Part shown: positions 9,246 to 18,513 of the stretch, in pieces
Layout: every line of letters starts with the position of its first letter
Numbering within the stretch: the first letter of the stretch is position 1
Source: Sphingomonadales bacterium 39-57-19
GTDB taxonomy: Bacteria; Pseudomonadota; Alphaproteobacteria; Sphingomonadales; Sphingomonadaceae
DNA: 64,000 nt
Direction: 5' to 3'
Assembly: GCA_002282385.1 (NCBI GenBank)
Contig: NCJG01000002.1
Location: 248,001 to 312,000, forward strand
Program-made: the position numbers and the translations under genes
The notes under the pieces: model-generated
What the model was told of the DNA's origin: nothing
Database searches by the model: none
The model's input: the letters and a program-made list of their open reading frames with translations, nothing else

Positions 9246-9491
9246 ATGGCTGACGAGCGAGTTCAAGATGTGCGGTTTGACGCGCACAGTCTGATTGTAG
9301 ACCTCATGGACGGTCGCACAATCTCTGCGCCGCTTGCCTGGTACCCACGTTTGGCAAATGCGACAGTCGAACAGCGTGCCCATTGGGAGAAATGCGCGGG
9401 CGGCTATGGCATCCATTGGCCGGATGTGGACGAGGATTTGAGCACTGAAGGATTGTTACGGGGCGCGCCAGCTGCCAAGGTTGCTGCCTAA
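9246..9491 (+). CDS. DUF2442-family small protein
   Basis: An 81-residue protein with the DUF2442 pattern: VRFDAHSLIVDLMDGRTISAPLAWYPRL, then HWEKCAGGYGIHWPDVDEDLSTEGLL. Members of this family are often found with toxin-like or regulatory partners, but here it sits only 10 bases after phaC and 29 bases before phaZ, in one transcription unit. Its function is unknown; a role tied to PHA metabolism is a context inference only. The ATG is preceded by GAGGGGTGAGCC. Confidence 0.85.
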   Translation: MADERVQDVRFDAHSLIVDLMDGRTISAPLAWYPRLANATVEQRAHWEKCAGGYGIHWPDVDEDLSTEGLLRGAPAAKVAA

Positions 9492-9520
9492 ATGCATTTT
9501 TAGACGTTTTAGGAACCCGT

Positions 9521-10354
9521 ATGACCAAAAACCGCGCCCCTACATTCAGCATGGAGACCGTTGACGGTCGCACTTTGCGGGTTGCGGTTTGGCGGGCGTC
9601 GAAGGTGACGAAGAAGCTGCCGATATTGTTCTTCAACGGCATTGGCGCGAATATTGAGGCTATGGCGCCGATGGCCGAGCTGTTGGATGATCGCGATTTC
9701 ATCACTTTTGATATGCCCGGCATTGGCGGTTCGCCCGATCCGGTGGTCCCCTATAACGCTTTATTGATGTCGCGCATTGCGGCGCTGTTGCTTGACCGGT
9801 TTGAAATGCCCGTGGTCGATGTCATGGGCGTCAGCTGGGGCGGGGCGATGGCGCAGCAATTTGCGCTGCAGAATGGCGCGCGGACGAACAAGCTTATCCT
9901 TGTTGCGACCAGCGCGGGCATGTTGATGGTGCCGGGCAATCCCGCCGCGCTGGTCAAAATGGCTGACCCGCGCCGCTATATAGACCCCGATTTCATGGCG
10001 AAGCATTTCAAGACGCTGTACGGCGGTATGGTCGGCAACAAGGCGGAGCATATTGGCCGCATTACGCCGCCGTCGAAGACGGGATATTTTTATCAGCTGA
10101 TGGCGATGATGGGATGGACCAGCGCGCCATTTCTGCCATTTCTGAAAACGGAAACGCTCATCATGATGGGCGATGATGACCAGATCGTTCCGCTCGCCAA
10201 TGGCAAGTTTTTGAATTTCCTCATTCCGAACAGTGAGTTGTTCGTGGTCGAAAATGGCGGGCATTTGTTCCTATTGAGCCATGTCGAAGAGAGCATAGAG
10301 GCGATCCGCGGTTTCCTTGACCGCGGCGCACACAAGGCCCGCAAAGCCGCCTGA
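9521..10354 (+). CDS. phaZ: Intracellular mcl-PHA depolymerase (alpha/beta hydrolase)
   Basis: A 277-residue alpha/beta hydrolase close to the medium-chain-length PhaZ of pseudomonads. Family landmarks are FFNGIGANIE at the oxyanion region, FDMPGIGGSPDP, the nucleophile elbow GVSWGG (Ser105), the segment VMVPG-like MLMVPGNPAALVKMADPRRY, Asp220 (GDDDQIVPL) and His248 (GGHLFLL). It degrades stored PHA to hydroxy acids. No signal peptide is seen, as expected for a granule-associated enzyme. It lies downstream of phaC and DUF2442 in the same direction, so synthesis and mobilisation appear to be co-encoded. Confidence 0.9.
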   Translation: MTKNRAPTFSMETVDGRTLRVAVWRASKVTKKLPILFFNGIGANIEAMAPMAELLDDRDFITFDMPGIGGSPDPVVPYNALLMSRIAALLLDRFEMPVVDVMGVSWGGAMAQQFALQNGARTNKLILVATSAGMLMVPGNPAALVKMADPRRYIDPDFMAKHFKTLYGGMVGNKAEHIGRITPPSKTGYFYQLMAMMGWTSAPFLPFLKTETLIMMGDDDQIVPLANGKFLNFLIPNSELFVVENGGHLFLLSHVEESIEAIRGFLDRGAHKARKAA

Positions 10355-10433
10355 TCTTCTGTGTGAAGGTCGCGCTTTCTTTTTGGCGCTGACCCGTTAG
10401 CCTACCGAATCAGGCAATGACGGGGAGTAGGGC

Positions 10434-11741
10434 ATGCGGCATATCGCAATCATCGGTTCCGGTCCGGCGGGATATTACACAGCCGAAGCCGCGCAAAAGA
10501 AATTTGGCGACGATGTGCGGGTCGATATCCTTGACCGCTTGCCCGTTCCCTTTGGCCTCATCCGTTTTGGTGTCGCCCCCGATCATCAATCGATCAAGGC
10601 CGTTGCGGGGCGTTATGAAAAAGTCGCTTTGTCCGACAATGTCCGGTTTGTCGGCAATGTGACCGTCGGCAAAGACGTCAGCATCGACGAGCTTCAGACC
10701 TTGTATGACGCGGTCATTCTCGCCACCGGTGCGCCGAATGATCGTCCGCTGGATATCGCTGGCGCAGATCTGCCCGGCGTTTTTGGCAGCGCCGCCTTTG
10801 TCGGCTGGTATAATGGCCACCCTGATTATGCGGACCTCAGGCCGCCATTGGATGGCCGGCATGTCGTCATTGTCGGCAATGGCAACGTCGCACTGGATGT
10901 CGCGCGCATATTGTCCAAAACGCGTGCCGAATTTGACGGCTCCGACATTGTCAGCCACGCGCTTGATGTGCTGGAGGACCCAGCTGTTGAGGACATCACC
11001 ATTTTGGGTCGGCGCGGGCCGCACCAGATTGCGATGACGCCCAAGGAACTGGGCGAACTTGCGCATTTGCAGCGGGCAACCCCGCGTGTCGACAAGGACG
11101 ATTTGCCCGACATCGGCGAAGATGCGTTGTTGGAACCCGGCATTCGCAAGTCCGTCACGCATCTGCGCGAATTCGCAGCCATTCCAGAGGCGTTTCGCGC
11201 GGATAAAGTGATCAGCATCAATTTTGACTTTTTTGCTGCCCCCGTCGCGATTGAGGGTGATGGCAAAGTCGAGCGCATCCGGGTGGAGCGCATGCGGTTG
11301 GATGACCAGTATCGCAGTGTCGGCACAGGCGAGAGCTACACCATAGATTGTTCCATGGTCATCAGCTGCATTGGCTATCAAACACCGCCCATTGACGGCG
11401 TGCCTTATGAACATGGCCGCGGCCGCTTTGCCAATCTGGACGGCAGGATATTGCCGGGGCTCTATTGCGTCGGCTGGGCCCGGCGTGGCCCATCCGGCAC
11501 CATCGGTACGAACCGGCCCGACGGTTACAATATCATCGATACCGTGGCGGAAGATATGGCCATAAGCGGCGACAAAGATGGTCGTGCCGGTCTGGATGCG
11601 CTGCTGGCATTACGCAAGGTCGACATTGTCACATTCAACGACTGGAAGAAAATTGAAGAGGCAGAGATTGCCCGCGCCCGCGACGGCGCCCCGCGCGAAA
11701 AGTTCGTCCGTATCGAAGACATGATTGCCGCCAGCCATTAA
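10434..11741 (+). CDS. fprA: Adrenodoxin-type ferredoxin-NADP reductase (FprA-like)
   Basis: A 435-residue flavoprotein of the adrenodoxin reductase/FprA family, which passes electrons from NADPH to ferredoxin, often for P450 or Fe-S biosynthesis. The FAD site is IIGSGPAGYY (residues 6-15). The family signature VPFGLIRFGVAPDHQSIK follows near 38-55, the NADP site is VGNGNVALDVARIL (147-160), and the C-terminal GWARRGPSGTIGTNRPDG segment is typical. No ferredoxin or P450 gene lies beside it in this window, so its partner is unknown. The gene stands alone between phaZ and the nucleosidase-like gene. Confidence 0.93.
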   Translation: MRHIAIIGSGPAGYYTAEAAQKKFGDDVRVDILDRLPVPFGLIRFGVAPDHQSIKAVAGRYEKVALSDNVRFVGNVTVGKDVSIDELQTLYDAVILATGAPNDRPLDIAGADLPGVFGSAAFVGWYNGHPDYADLRPPLDGRHVVIVGNGNVALDVARILSKTRAEFDGSDIVSHALDVLEDPAVEDITILGRRGPHQIAMTPKELGELAHLQRATPRVDKDDLPDIGEDALLEPGIRKSVTHLREFAAIPEAFRADKVISINFDFFAAPVAIEGDGKVERIRVERMRLDDQYRSVGTGESYTIDCSMVISCIGYQTPPIDGVPYEHGRGRFANLDGRILPGLYCVGWARRGPSGTIGTNRPDGYNIIDTVAEDMAISGDKDGRAGLDALLALRKVDIVTFNDWKKIEEAEIARARDGAPREKFVRIEDMIAASH

Positions 11742-11829
11742 TTTGGCCGGGCCTACGTTTATGTCATCATAAGTACATTGATGCTGCGCTACAGCCACAT
11801 CCTGTTGGAAACGATATAAAGGACGCAGC

Positions 11830-12501
11830 ATGTTCAAAACCATTGGCATCATTACCGGCGTGGACGCCGAAGCTGCTGCGTTGTTCCCCGGCCAAAGCGC
11901 CAATAGTGAGCCCTTGCACGGTTTCATGGTCCGTCAGGTCCAATCCGGTGGCCGCAATATCGCGATTACCTGCAGCGGCATTGGCAAAGTGAATGCGGCA
12001 ATGGCGGCGATGATGCTGGTCGAACATTATCATGCGGATTTGCTTTTGGTGGTCGGCACTGCGGGGAAATTGAGCGACCATGATGGCCATTGTTTCCAGA
12101 TCACGCAAGCCGTGCAGGGCGATTATGGTGCCTCGCGTGCCGACGGGTTTGTGCATTATCGGGCTGGGGCATGGCCGATAGGGGAGGCGCATGCCGAACC
12201 CTATCACGCCGCGATCATGCCAGAGACAGGTCTTCCGAAAGTGCGCATTATCACCAATGACTGCTTCATGGAAAACGACGACCATGGCAGCCGCCTGCAT
12301 CGCGTCCTTGGCGGCGACATCATCGATATGGAAACCGCCGCCGTTGCCCAAGCCGCAGCCCGCATGGACGTGCCATGGGCGGCAATCAAGGCAACGAGCG
12401 ACAATGCCAATGGCGACAGCTCGGGCGATTTCCAAGCCAACCTAAAACGCGCCGCGCGCCTGGCCGCCGAGGCAACCGAACGGATGATATCGGCGCTGTA
12501 A
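11830..12501 (+). CDS. MTA/SAH nucleosidase-like phosphorylase-fold protein
   Basis: A 223-residue protein of the purine nucleoside phosphorylase/nucleosidase superfamily. Conserved points match 5'-methylthioadenosine/S-adenosylhomocysteine nucleosidase: GVDAEA near the start (Glu14), VVGTAGKL for the substrate loop, IIDMETAAVAQAA (Glu168) and the catalytic-acid segment SDNAN (Asp191). The usual reaction is cleavage of adenine from MTA or SAH. The SGIGKVNAA stretch is also classical. Sequence around the 5'-alkylthio pocket is somewhat divergent, so a related nucleosidase activity cannot be excluded. It starts with ATG after AAAGGACGCAGC, a good ribosome site. Confidence 0.82.
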   Translation: MFKTIGIITGVDAEAAALFPGQSANSEPLHGFMVRQVQSGGRNIAITCSGIGKVNAAMAAMMLVEHYHADLLLVVGTAGKLSDHDGHCFQITQAVQGDYGASRADGFVHYRAGAWPIGEAHAEPYHAAIMPETGLPKVRIITNDCFMENDDHGSRLHRVLGGDIIDMETAAVAQAAARMDVPWAAIKATSDNANGDSSGDFQANLKRAARLAAEATERMISAL

Positions 12502-12507
12502 TTGGCT

Positions 12508-12522
12508 TAGGTCCTGACCCTA
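12508..12522. repeat. 15-bp copy of the foldback-element terminus
   Basis: TAGGTCCTGACCCTA here is identical to the outer 15 bases of both ends of the foldback element at 21346-21612. It sits between two convergent genes and its last three bases form the TAG stop of the DUF445 gene. It may be a solo remnant of the element or a palindromic (GGTC-CT-GACC) 3'-end motif. Confidence 0.6.
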
Positions 12523-13800
12523 AATCAGCAAGCCAACGGCATGAATGACGATACCCGCCATGCCGCCGACCAATGTTCCGTTAATGCGGATGAACTGGAG
12601 GTCGCTGCCGACGGCATTTTCGACGCGGTCGGTGATGGTTGATGCATCCCAGCGGGCGACTGTATCGGAAACGAGCGTCACGATATTGTCGCCGTAATTT
12701 TCGGTGGTGCCGACAATCGCGCGGCGCGCGAAGCGGTTGATTTGCAGTTTTAGCCCTGAATCTTCCTGAAGCCTGCCACCAAGTTTTATCAGGGCATCGC
12801 CAAAGCTGCCCGCGAGCGCGGCGTCGGGGTTGCGTGCAGCCTTTAACAAGCCATCGCGGCCTTGGTCCCACAGGCTGTTGATCCATTTGCCCATCGCGGG
12901 GTTTTCGAGCAGCTGCCCCTTCCAATGCCCGACCTTTGCCTGCAATTCCTTGTCATGGCGTAGGTCGTGCGCAAGGCTAGCGAGGCCCTCTTCGCCCTTT
13001 TCCCGCAAAGGATGGTCGGGGTCTTCCGCCATTTCATGCAGCAGCTTATTGAGGCCATTGACGATGGCATTGGCCAATTTGTCGTCAAGGCCAGTCCAGC
13101 GCATGATCGTATTGGCGCGTTCCTCCACCATTTGGCGGATGAGATGCTCATTGGCCTCCAGCGTGGCCGAGGCCCATTTGATGATGCCGTCCAGCACGGG
13201 GATATGGCGGCGCTCGCGGATCATCGCGGTCAACAACTGGCCGAGCAGTGGTGCAATATCGAGCTTGTCGAGCTGCTTGCGGATTGCGCCCTTGGCCACA
13301 CCGCCAAGGCGTTCATCGTCGAGTGCGGCGATGATATCCCCCAACAGGCGCGAGGCACCCATGCGCATGCGGCCTTCGCCGCCGGCAGGTGCGCTCAAAA
13401 ATTTACCCATGGCACCCGCGACATCCATACGCTGCACGCGGCGCGCAACAACCTTGGTCGTCAGAAAGTTGGTGCGCAGAAAACTCGCAAGTGTTCGGCC
13501 AAGCCGTTCCTTATTGTTCGGAATAATCGCAGTGTGCGGAATGGGGATGCCAAGCGGGTGGCGGAACAGGGCGGTGACCGCAAACCAGTCCGCCAGACCG
13601 CCGACCATGCCAGCCTCTGCAAAGGCGCGCAGAAAGCCCCAATGGCCGTCATAGCGGGTTTCCATATATTTGCCGAAGACGAACAAAGCGGCCATCGCCA
13701 ACAGCAAGGCCGTGGCGATAATCCGCATTTGACGCAGTTCATCGTCGCGTTCGGCGTAACGGATTTTCTCCGACTGTCCCAGTTTATCGGCAGATTTCAC
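12520..13800 (-). CDS. DUF445 family membrane protein
   Basis: A 426-residue DUF445 protein of unknown biochemical function. It has an N-terminal transmembrane segment (about 28-46), then the family's signature GGLADWFAVTALFRHPLGIPIPHTAIIPNNK near 68-98, a long helical middle region rich in charged residues, and a hydrophobic C-terminal segment (about 410-426). Family members are membrane-anchored with a large helical domain. Its stop codon coincides with the 15-bp repeat motif and is convergent with the nucleosidase gene. No obvious operon partner: the next gene on this strand upstream faces away. Confidence 0.88.
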   Translation of the reverse strand: MKSADKLGQSEKIRYAERDDELRQMRIIATALLLAMAALFVFGKYMETRYDGHWGFLRAFAEAGMVGGLADWFAVTALFRHPLGIPIPHTAIIPNNKERLGRTLASFLRTNFLTTKVVARRVQRMDVAGAMGKFLSAPAGGEGRMRMGASRLLGDIIAALDDERLGGVAKGAIRKQLDKLDIAPLLGQLLTAMIRERRHIPVLDGIIKWASATLEANEHLIRQMVEERANTIMRWTGLDDKLANAIVNGLNKLLHEMAEDPDHPLREKGEEGLASLAHDLRHDKELQAKVGHWKGQLLENPAMGKWINSLWDQGRDGLLKAARNPDAALAGSFGDALIKLGGRLQEDSGLKLQINRFARRAIVGTTENYGDNIVTLVSDTVARWDASTITDRVENAVGSDLQFIRINGTLVGGMAGIVIHAVGLLI

Positions 13801-13843
13801 ATCACTGCCTTAGCCAAGGCCCGCCAAGCTGCCAAGTAAAGCG

Positions 13844-16800
13844 TCACTCCGCAGGCTGAAGTCCGCCGAGGTCGTCTTTGCCGCCTGTTTTGTCCGTTGC
13901 CTTTGCGGGCGTGGCGGCGGGCGGAGCGACATCTTCGCCATGCTTGTCGGGATCATAGGTCAGCAACCGTGTGCGCAACCATGGACCAACGCGCTTTTCA
14001 AAGCCATCGGCAAGGCTGAAGCCCGCAGGAACGATGAGCAACGTCAGCAAGGTCGAAACGATCAGGCCGCCGATGACGACGGTGCCCATTGGCGAGCGCC
14101 ACTGGCCGTCACCGCCAAGCGAGAGCGCGGTTGGCACCATGCCGGCGGTCATCGCGACCGTGGTCATAACGATTGGCTGCGCACGTTTATGGCCGGCCTC
14201 CATGATGGCTTGGAACTTGGGAACGCCGCGCGCCATTTCCTCAATCGCAAAGTCGATCAGCAGAATGGAGTTTTTCGCAACGATACCAAACAGCATCAAT
14301 ATGCCGATGAACACAGGCATGGAGATGGGCTGCCCAACAAGGCCAAGGGCGATCAAACCACCCAATGGAGCCAAGAGCAGCGAACCCATATTAACCAAAG
14401 GCGACATGAAGCGATGGTACAAAAGCACCAGCACCGCGAACACCAGTAACGTTCCGGAAATCAGCGCCGTGCGGAAGTCTTCCTGCATTTCCTGTTCCCA
14501 TTCCTGACTGCCAAAGGGCGCGCGGGATACGCCAGTGGGCAGGTTTTTCATGATGGGTAGGTTGTCTATTTTCTTGTCGGCCTCGGACGAAACGATATCC
14601 GGTGCAAAATCCGCGCCGATAAAGATACGGAAATTCTGGTTTCGGCGTTGAACCGAGGTTGGCCCCGCGCCAAAGCTGATGTCTGCCACACGGGACAGTG
14701 GAACAGACCCACCACTCGCCAATGGCACCGGCAAGTTGCGGATGACATCCAAGTCCTGACGCGACTCTTTGGCAAGCATCACGCGGATCGGGATTTGACG
14801 GTCAGACAGCGAAAATTTTGCGCTATTCTGGTCAATGTCACCCAACGTCGCAACGCGGATTGTCTGGCTGAGTGCTACGGTTGATACGCCAAGTTGCGAC
14901 GCAAGGTCATTACGCGGCGTAATGATCAATTCTGGACGCTGCAAATCAGCCGAAATACGCGGCGCGCGCAGTTCGGGCAGCGTCTTCATCTGCTCCACAA
15001 GCGTTGCCGCTGTCCGGTCAAGCATTTTGGGGTCTGATCCGGACAACATGACCGAAACGTCGCGACCTGAACCGCCGCCGCCGCCGCCGCCCGGGCCGTT
15101 CGCCTGAAACGTAACGCGTGCGTCGGCGATTTTTGTGAGCAATGGTGTCAGATCTTCTTCAAACTGCTGGCTGGTCCGCGCACGGTCTTCATGCAAGGTG
15201 ATGAACATACTGGCGCTGCCTTCGCGCACGCTTTGAAGTGCGGTTTTTACCTCCGGCTGCTTTTCGATAATCGCAGCAGCCTCATTGGCCACTTCGCGGG
15301 TCCGCTCAAGCGTTGTACCGGGAACCATTTCAATACGTACGCGGCTGAAATCGGTATTGCCGTCGGGGAAGAACTGCGTTGGCAGGATGATTAACAACGC
15401 GATGGTCAGGCCCAGAGCCACAACCCCTGTACCCATCATCCAAAGACGATGATCATGCCAACGTGCGCGGAAACGCCGCCCCATAACTGTATACCATTCT
15501 GCAAATCCACTCTCTGTGAGCCGGACAATGAGCCCGACAAAAACGATTGAGCCGATCAAAATAGCGGCTGACCCAAAAACAGACAATAGCACCTTCAAAA
15601 ACGTTGGAAGCTCTGCTGGCCCCATCATCGTCCACAACAACGCTAGAGCGGAGCCAAAAATTGCTACGAACAGCAACATGATACCTATCCAAAGCGGATA
15701 ATACCAAAAACGTGCTCGTGATTTTTCAATGAGCTGGACTATCGCAGAGGCCTTAGTGCTGTCTAAAGACCAACGTAATAGCTTCATGTACCGGTCTATC
15801 CACCTAGCTTCGCCATGCTCGGCCATGCCAGCGGATTTGAGGAAATAGGCTGCGATCATGGGGGTAATCATGCGCGCGACGGCAAGGCTCATGAGAACCG
15901 AAGCCACAACGGTCAGGCCGAAATTTTTGAAGAATTGCCCCGCGACACCCGGCATCAAACCCACGGGTAGGAACACCGCGACAATCGAGAATGTCGTTGC
16001 GACCACGGCGAGTCCGATTTCGTCGGCCGCATCAATTGATGCCTGATAGGCGGATTTGCCCATCCGCATATGCCTGACGATATTTTCGATTTCCACGATA
16101 GCATCATCGACCAACACCCCGGCGACGAGGCCGAGCGCGAGCAGTGACATGGTGTTGAGCGTAAAGCCCAACAGGTCCAGGAACCAGAAAGTCGGAATAG
16201 CGGACAGCGGAATGGCAATCGCGGAAATGATCGTCGCCCGCCAATCGCGCAGGAACAGGAACACAACGACGATGGCGAGCAATGCGCCTTCAATCATCGC
16301 GGCCATGGAGCTTTTATATTGCCCCTTGGTGTAATCAACGCTGTTGAACAGGGTGATGAAGTTCACACCGGGATTTTCTTTTTCGATCTCGGCGATTTTG
16401 ACCATCGCGTCGTCAAAAACGGTGACGTCCGAAGCACCCTTGGCACGTGACATACCAAATGTGACGACCTGCTTGCCGCCGGCAAATGCCATGGACCTCT
16501 GTTCGCTGAAGCCATCAGTGACCTCGGCAACATCGGCGAGCTTAATCGAACGACCGCCGCCAAGGCTGATTTGCGTTTGGCTCAGGGCGAACGCATCGGT
16601 TGCGTTGCCAAGGACGCGCACCGACTGGCGCGATCCTGCGATTTGCGATTGTCCGCCCGACGCGTTGACATTTTGCTGACGCAGGACGCTGTTGATCTGG
16701 CTTGCGGTTACGCCAAGAGACTGCATTTTGGCAGGGTCAAGAACGATACGAATTTCACGGTTTACACCGCCATTTCGGCTAACTGACGCCATGCCTTCAA

Positions 16801-17311
16801 CCGAGAGTAACCGCCGGGCGACGGTATCATCGACAAACCAGCTGAGTTGCTCCAGCGTCATGTCACTGGCTTCGACCGCGAAATAGGCGATCGGGTCGCT
16901 GGATGTTGCGACCTTGAAAATCTGCGGCTCCAAAATGCCGTCTGGCAAGTCGCTGCGGATTTGGTCGACCGCATTTTTGACTTCGCTGACCGCCGCATTG
17001 ATGTCGTCGCCAATTTCGAATTCGGCGCTGACCGTCGTGTTGCCTTCGCTGGAGCTGGCATCGATGTTTCGCACACCCTGAACACTGCGGATCGCGGATT
17101 CGACCTTTTGGGTGATCTGCGTTGTGATTTCGGTCGGCGCTGCACCCGGTTGGGAAATCGACACGACGACAACGGGGAATTCGATGTCAGGATCGTTCTG
17201 CACGTCCATATTCATGAACGACATGACGCCCGCAATGGTGAGCGCGACGAACAAAACAATCGGAACCACCGGGTTCCGGATGGACCATGCGGATATGTTA
17301 TTTAAATTCAT
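13844..17311 (-). CDS. RND efflux pump inner-membrane subunit with ~100-residue insertion
   Basis: An 1155-residue AcrB/MexB-type proton antiporter subunit of a tripartite efflux pump. Visible are the first helix (residues 12-30), the pore-domain start QNDPDIEFPVVVVSI, the TM4 motif GLVAGVLVDDAIVEIENI with the proton-relay Asp pair (402-403) and the second-half equivalents (GIVAKNSILLIDFA). Family length is near 1030-1060. The excess is an insertion at about residues 517-620, between the first-half C-terminal amphipathic segment and TM7, holding two extra hydrophobic stretches (about 537-560 and 571-597). A run of seven glycines in the periplasmic part comes from a CCG triplet run near 15072-15091. 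It lies 26 bases downstream of its adaptor gene on the same strand. Substrate is unknown. Confidence 0.93.
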   Translation of the reverse strand: MNLNNISAWSIRNPVVPIVLFVALTIAGVMSFMNMDVQNDPDIEFPVVVVSISQPGAAPTEITTQITQKVESAIRSVQGVRNIDASSSEGNTTVSAEFEIGDDINAAVSEVKNAVDQIRSDLPDGILEPQIFKVATSSDPIAYFAVEASDMTLEQLSWFVDDTVARRLLSVEGMASVSRNGGVNREIRIVLDPAKMQSLGVTASQINSVLRQQNVNASGGQSQIAGSRQSVRVLGNATDAFALSQTQISLGGGRSIKLADVAEVTDGFSEQRSMAFAGGKQVVTFGMSRAKGASDVTVFDDAMVKIAEIEKENPGVNFITLFNSVDYTKGQYKSSMAAMIEGALLAIVVVFLFLRDWRATIISAIAIPLSAIPTFWFLDLLGFTLNTMSLLALGLVAGVLVDDAIVEIENIVRHMRMGKSAYQASIDAADEIGLAVVATTFSIVAVFLPVGLMPGVAGQFFKNFGLTVVASVLMSLAVARMITPMIAAYFLKSAGMAEHGEARWIDRYMKLLRWSLDSTKASAIVQLIEKSRARFWYYPLWIGIMLLFVAIFGSALALLWTMMGPAELPTFLKVLLSVFGSAAILIGSIVFVGLIVRLTESGFAEWYTVMGRRFRARWHDHRLWMMGTGVVALGLTIALLIILPTQFFPDGNTDFSRVRIEMVPGTTLERTREVANEAAAIIEKQPEVKTALQSVREGSASMFITLHEDRARTSQQFEEDLTPLLTKIADARVTFQANGPGGGGGGGSGRDVSVMLSGSDPKMLDRTAATLVEQMKTLPELRAPRISADLQRPELIITPRNDLASQLGVSTVALSQTIRVATLGDIDQNSAKFSLSDRQIPIRVMLAKESRQDLDVIRNLPVPLASGGSVPLSRVADISFGAGPTSVQRRNQNFRIFIGADFAPDIVSSEADKKIDNLPIMKNLPTGVSRAPFGSQEWEQEMQEDFRTALISGTLLVFAVLVLLYHRFMSPLVNMGSLLLAPLGGLIALGLVGQPISMPVFIGILMLFGIVAKNSILLIDFAIEEMARGVPKFQAIMEAGHKRAQPIVMTTVAMTAGMVPTALSLGGDGQWRSPMGTVVIGGLIVSTLLTLLIVPAGFSLADGFEKRVGPWLRTRLLTYDPDKHGEDVAPPAATPAKATDKTGGKDDLGGLQPAE

Positions 17312-17337
17312 GATTTATATCCCGACAGGCCGAAAAC

Positions 17338-18513
17338 TTACTGCTTTTTCAAAAGCTTGGGATTGATCGTTTCGCCTGGATTGAGGAAGCCGCCAGCGTA
17401 CAAAACGACGCGTTCGGTGCCATCAAGACCTTCTTCGATAATCAAACCATTTGCAGTGACAGAACCAACCTTCACGGGGCGTTGCTGTACCTTGTTATCC
17501 TTGCCAACAATGTAGACAAAGCTGCCTTCACGGCCAGTTTGCACCGCGGATTCCGGCAGAACCGGTGCCGTCATTGTGCCAGCCTTAATCTCAACCGAAG
17601 CAAATCCGCCGGGACGCAATGCGGTGTCAAAAGGCAGTGCGATACGCGCCATGCCCTGACGGCTTTGGGCGTCAATCATCGGCGCAATCTGCCAGATGTT
17701 GCCGTTGAAGGCGCGATCTGTCCCGACTGGGGTCACGGTTGCCGGAATGCCCACTGCAACCTGACCCAGATCGTCTTCGCTTAACTTTGCCTGCAGCTCA
17801 AGCTCGCCATCTTTGGCGATGCGGAACAGGATGCCGCTGCCTGCGGATACCGTTTGACCGGGTTCAACTTTGCGTTCCAGCACGTATCCGGAAACGGGTG
17901 CGCGGACATCGAGCCGTGCGTTGCGTGCACGGGTTTCGGCAAGCTGCGCATTGGCCACGTTAACGCGTGCACGTGTCGCATCGCGTGTTGCGGTCTTGCG
18001 ATCGACATCCGCCTTTGAAATGAAGCCGCGCTCAACAAGCTGCATGGCGCGTTCGAGTTCATTTTGCGCGAGTTGAAGGTCTGCACGCGCGACACCAATT
18101 TGTGCCTCAAGCGCGGCGGCTTGTTGTGTCTGGACCGAGCGGTCAACGCTAACGAGAACCTGACCTTGGCGCACCCATTCACCAGCATCGACATATACCT
18201 GAAGCACGCGTCCGCCTTCGCCAACGACACCAACGGGAATTTCGCGGCGTGCGGCAAGCGTGCCCGTTGCGTTAATGGCGCGCACAACAGAATCGCGACC
18301 AGGGGCAACAACGGTGACGGTTTGCGCTTGGCCCGCTTTGTCAGCGTCAGTCGGTGCCGCGCTGCTGCTGCCAAAGAAATAATAAGCGGCGCCCGCAACG
18401 GCCAAAATTGCGACAACAATCAGCGCGATGTTCCGCCGACGCCGATTGCGTTCTGCGTTATCCACCACCACATCGCTACCCAGCGAACTGCTCAAAGTTG
18501 TTTCGTAATTCAT
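17338..18513 (-). CDS. RND periplasmic adaptor (membrane fusion protein)
   Basis: A 391-residue HlyD/AcrA-family adaptor linking the inner-membrane pump to an outer-membrane channel. It has a cytoplasmic N-terminus rich in Arg (NRRRRN), one transmembrane helix (IALIVVAILAVAGAAYYFF), the lipoyl-like halves (VYVDAGEWVRQGQVLVSVD and APVSGYVLERKVEPGQTVSAG), a coiled-coil hairpin between them, and beta-barrel and membrane-proximal domains. The ATG at 18513 was preferred over the one 45 bases upstream because GGAAC lies at a suitable distance and the longer N-terminus is not family-like. It is the first gene of the pump operon; no outer-membrane channel gene is adjacent. Confidence 0.9.
   Translation of the reverse strand: MNYETTLSSSLGSDVVVDNAERNRRRRNIALIVVAILAVAGAAYYFFGSSSAAPTDADKAGQAQTVTVVAPGRDSVVRAINATGTLAARREIPVGVVGEGGRVLQVYVDAGEWVRQGQVLVSVDRSVQTQQAAALEAQIGVARADLQLAQNELERAMQLVERGFISKADVDRKTATRDATRARVNVANAQLAETRARNARLDVRAPVSGYVLERKVEPGQTVSAGSGILFRIAKDGELELQAKLSEDDLGQVAVGIPATVTPVGTDRAFNGNIWQIAPMIDAQSRQGMARIALPFDTALRPGGFASVEIKAGTMTAPVLPESAVQTGREGSFVYIVGKDNKVQQRPVKVGSVTANGLIIEEGLDGTERVVLYAGGFLNPGETINPKLLKKQ

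Noticed and set aside
10368..10394. Hairpin GGTCGCGC/GCGC-T-GACC after phaZ as a terminator
   Set aside because: The T-rich part lies in the loop and no T tract follows the stem, so it does not meet the form of a rho-independent terminator.
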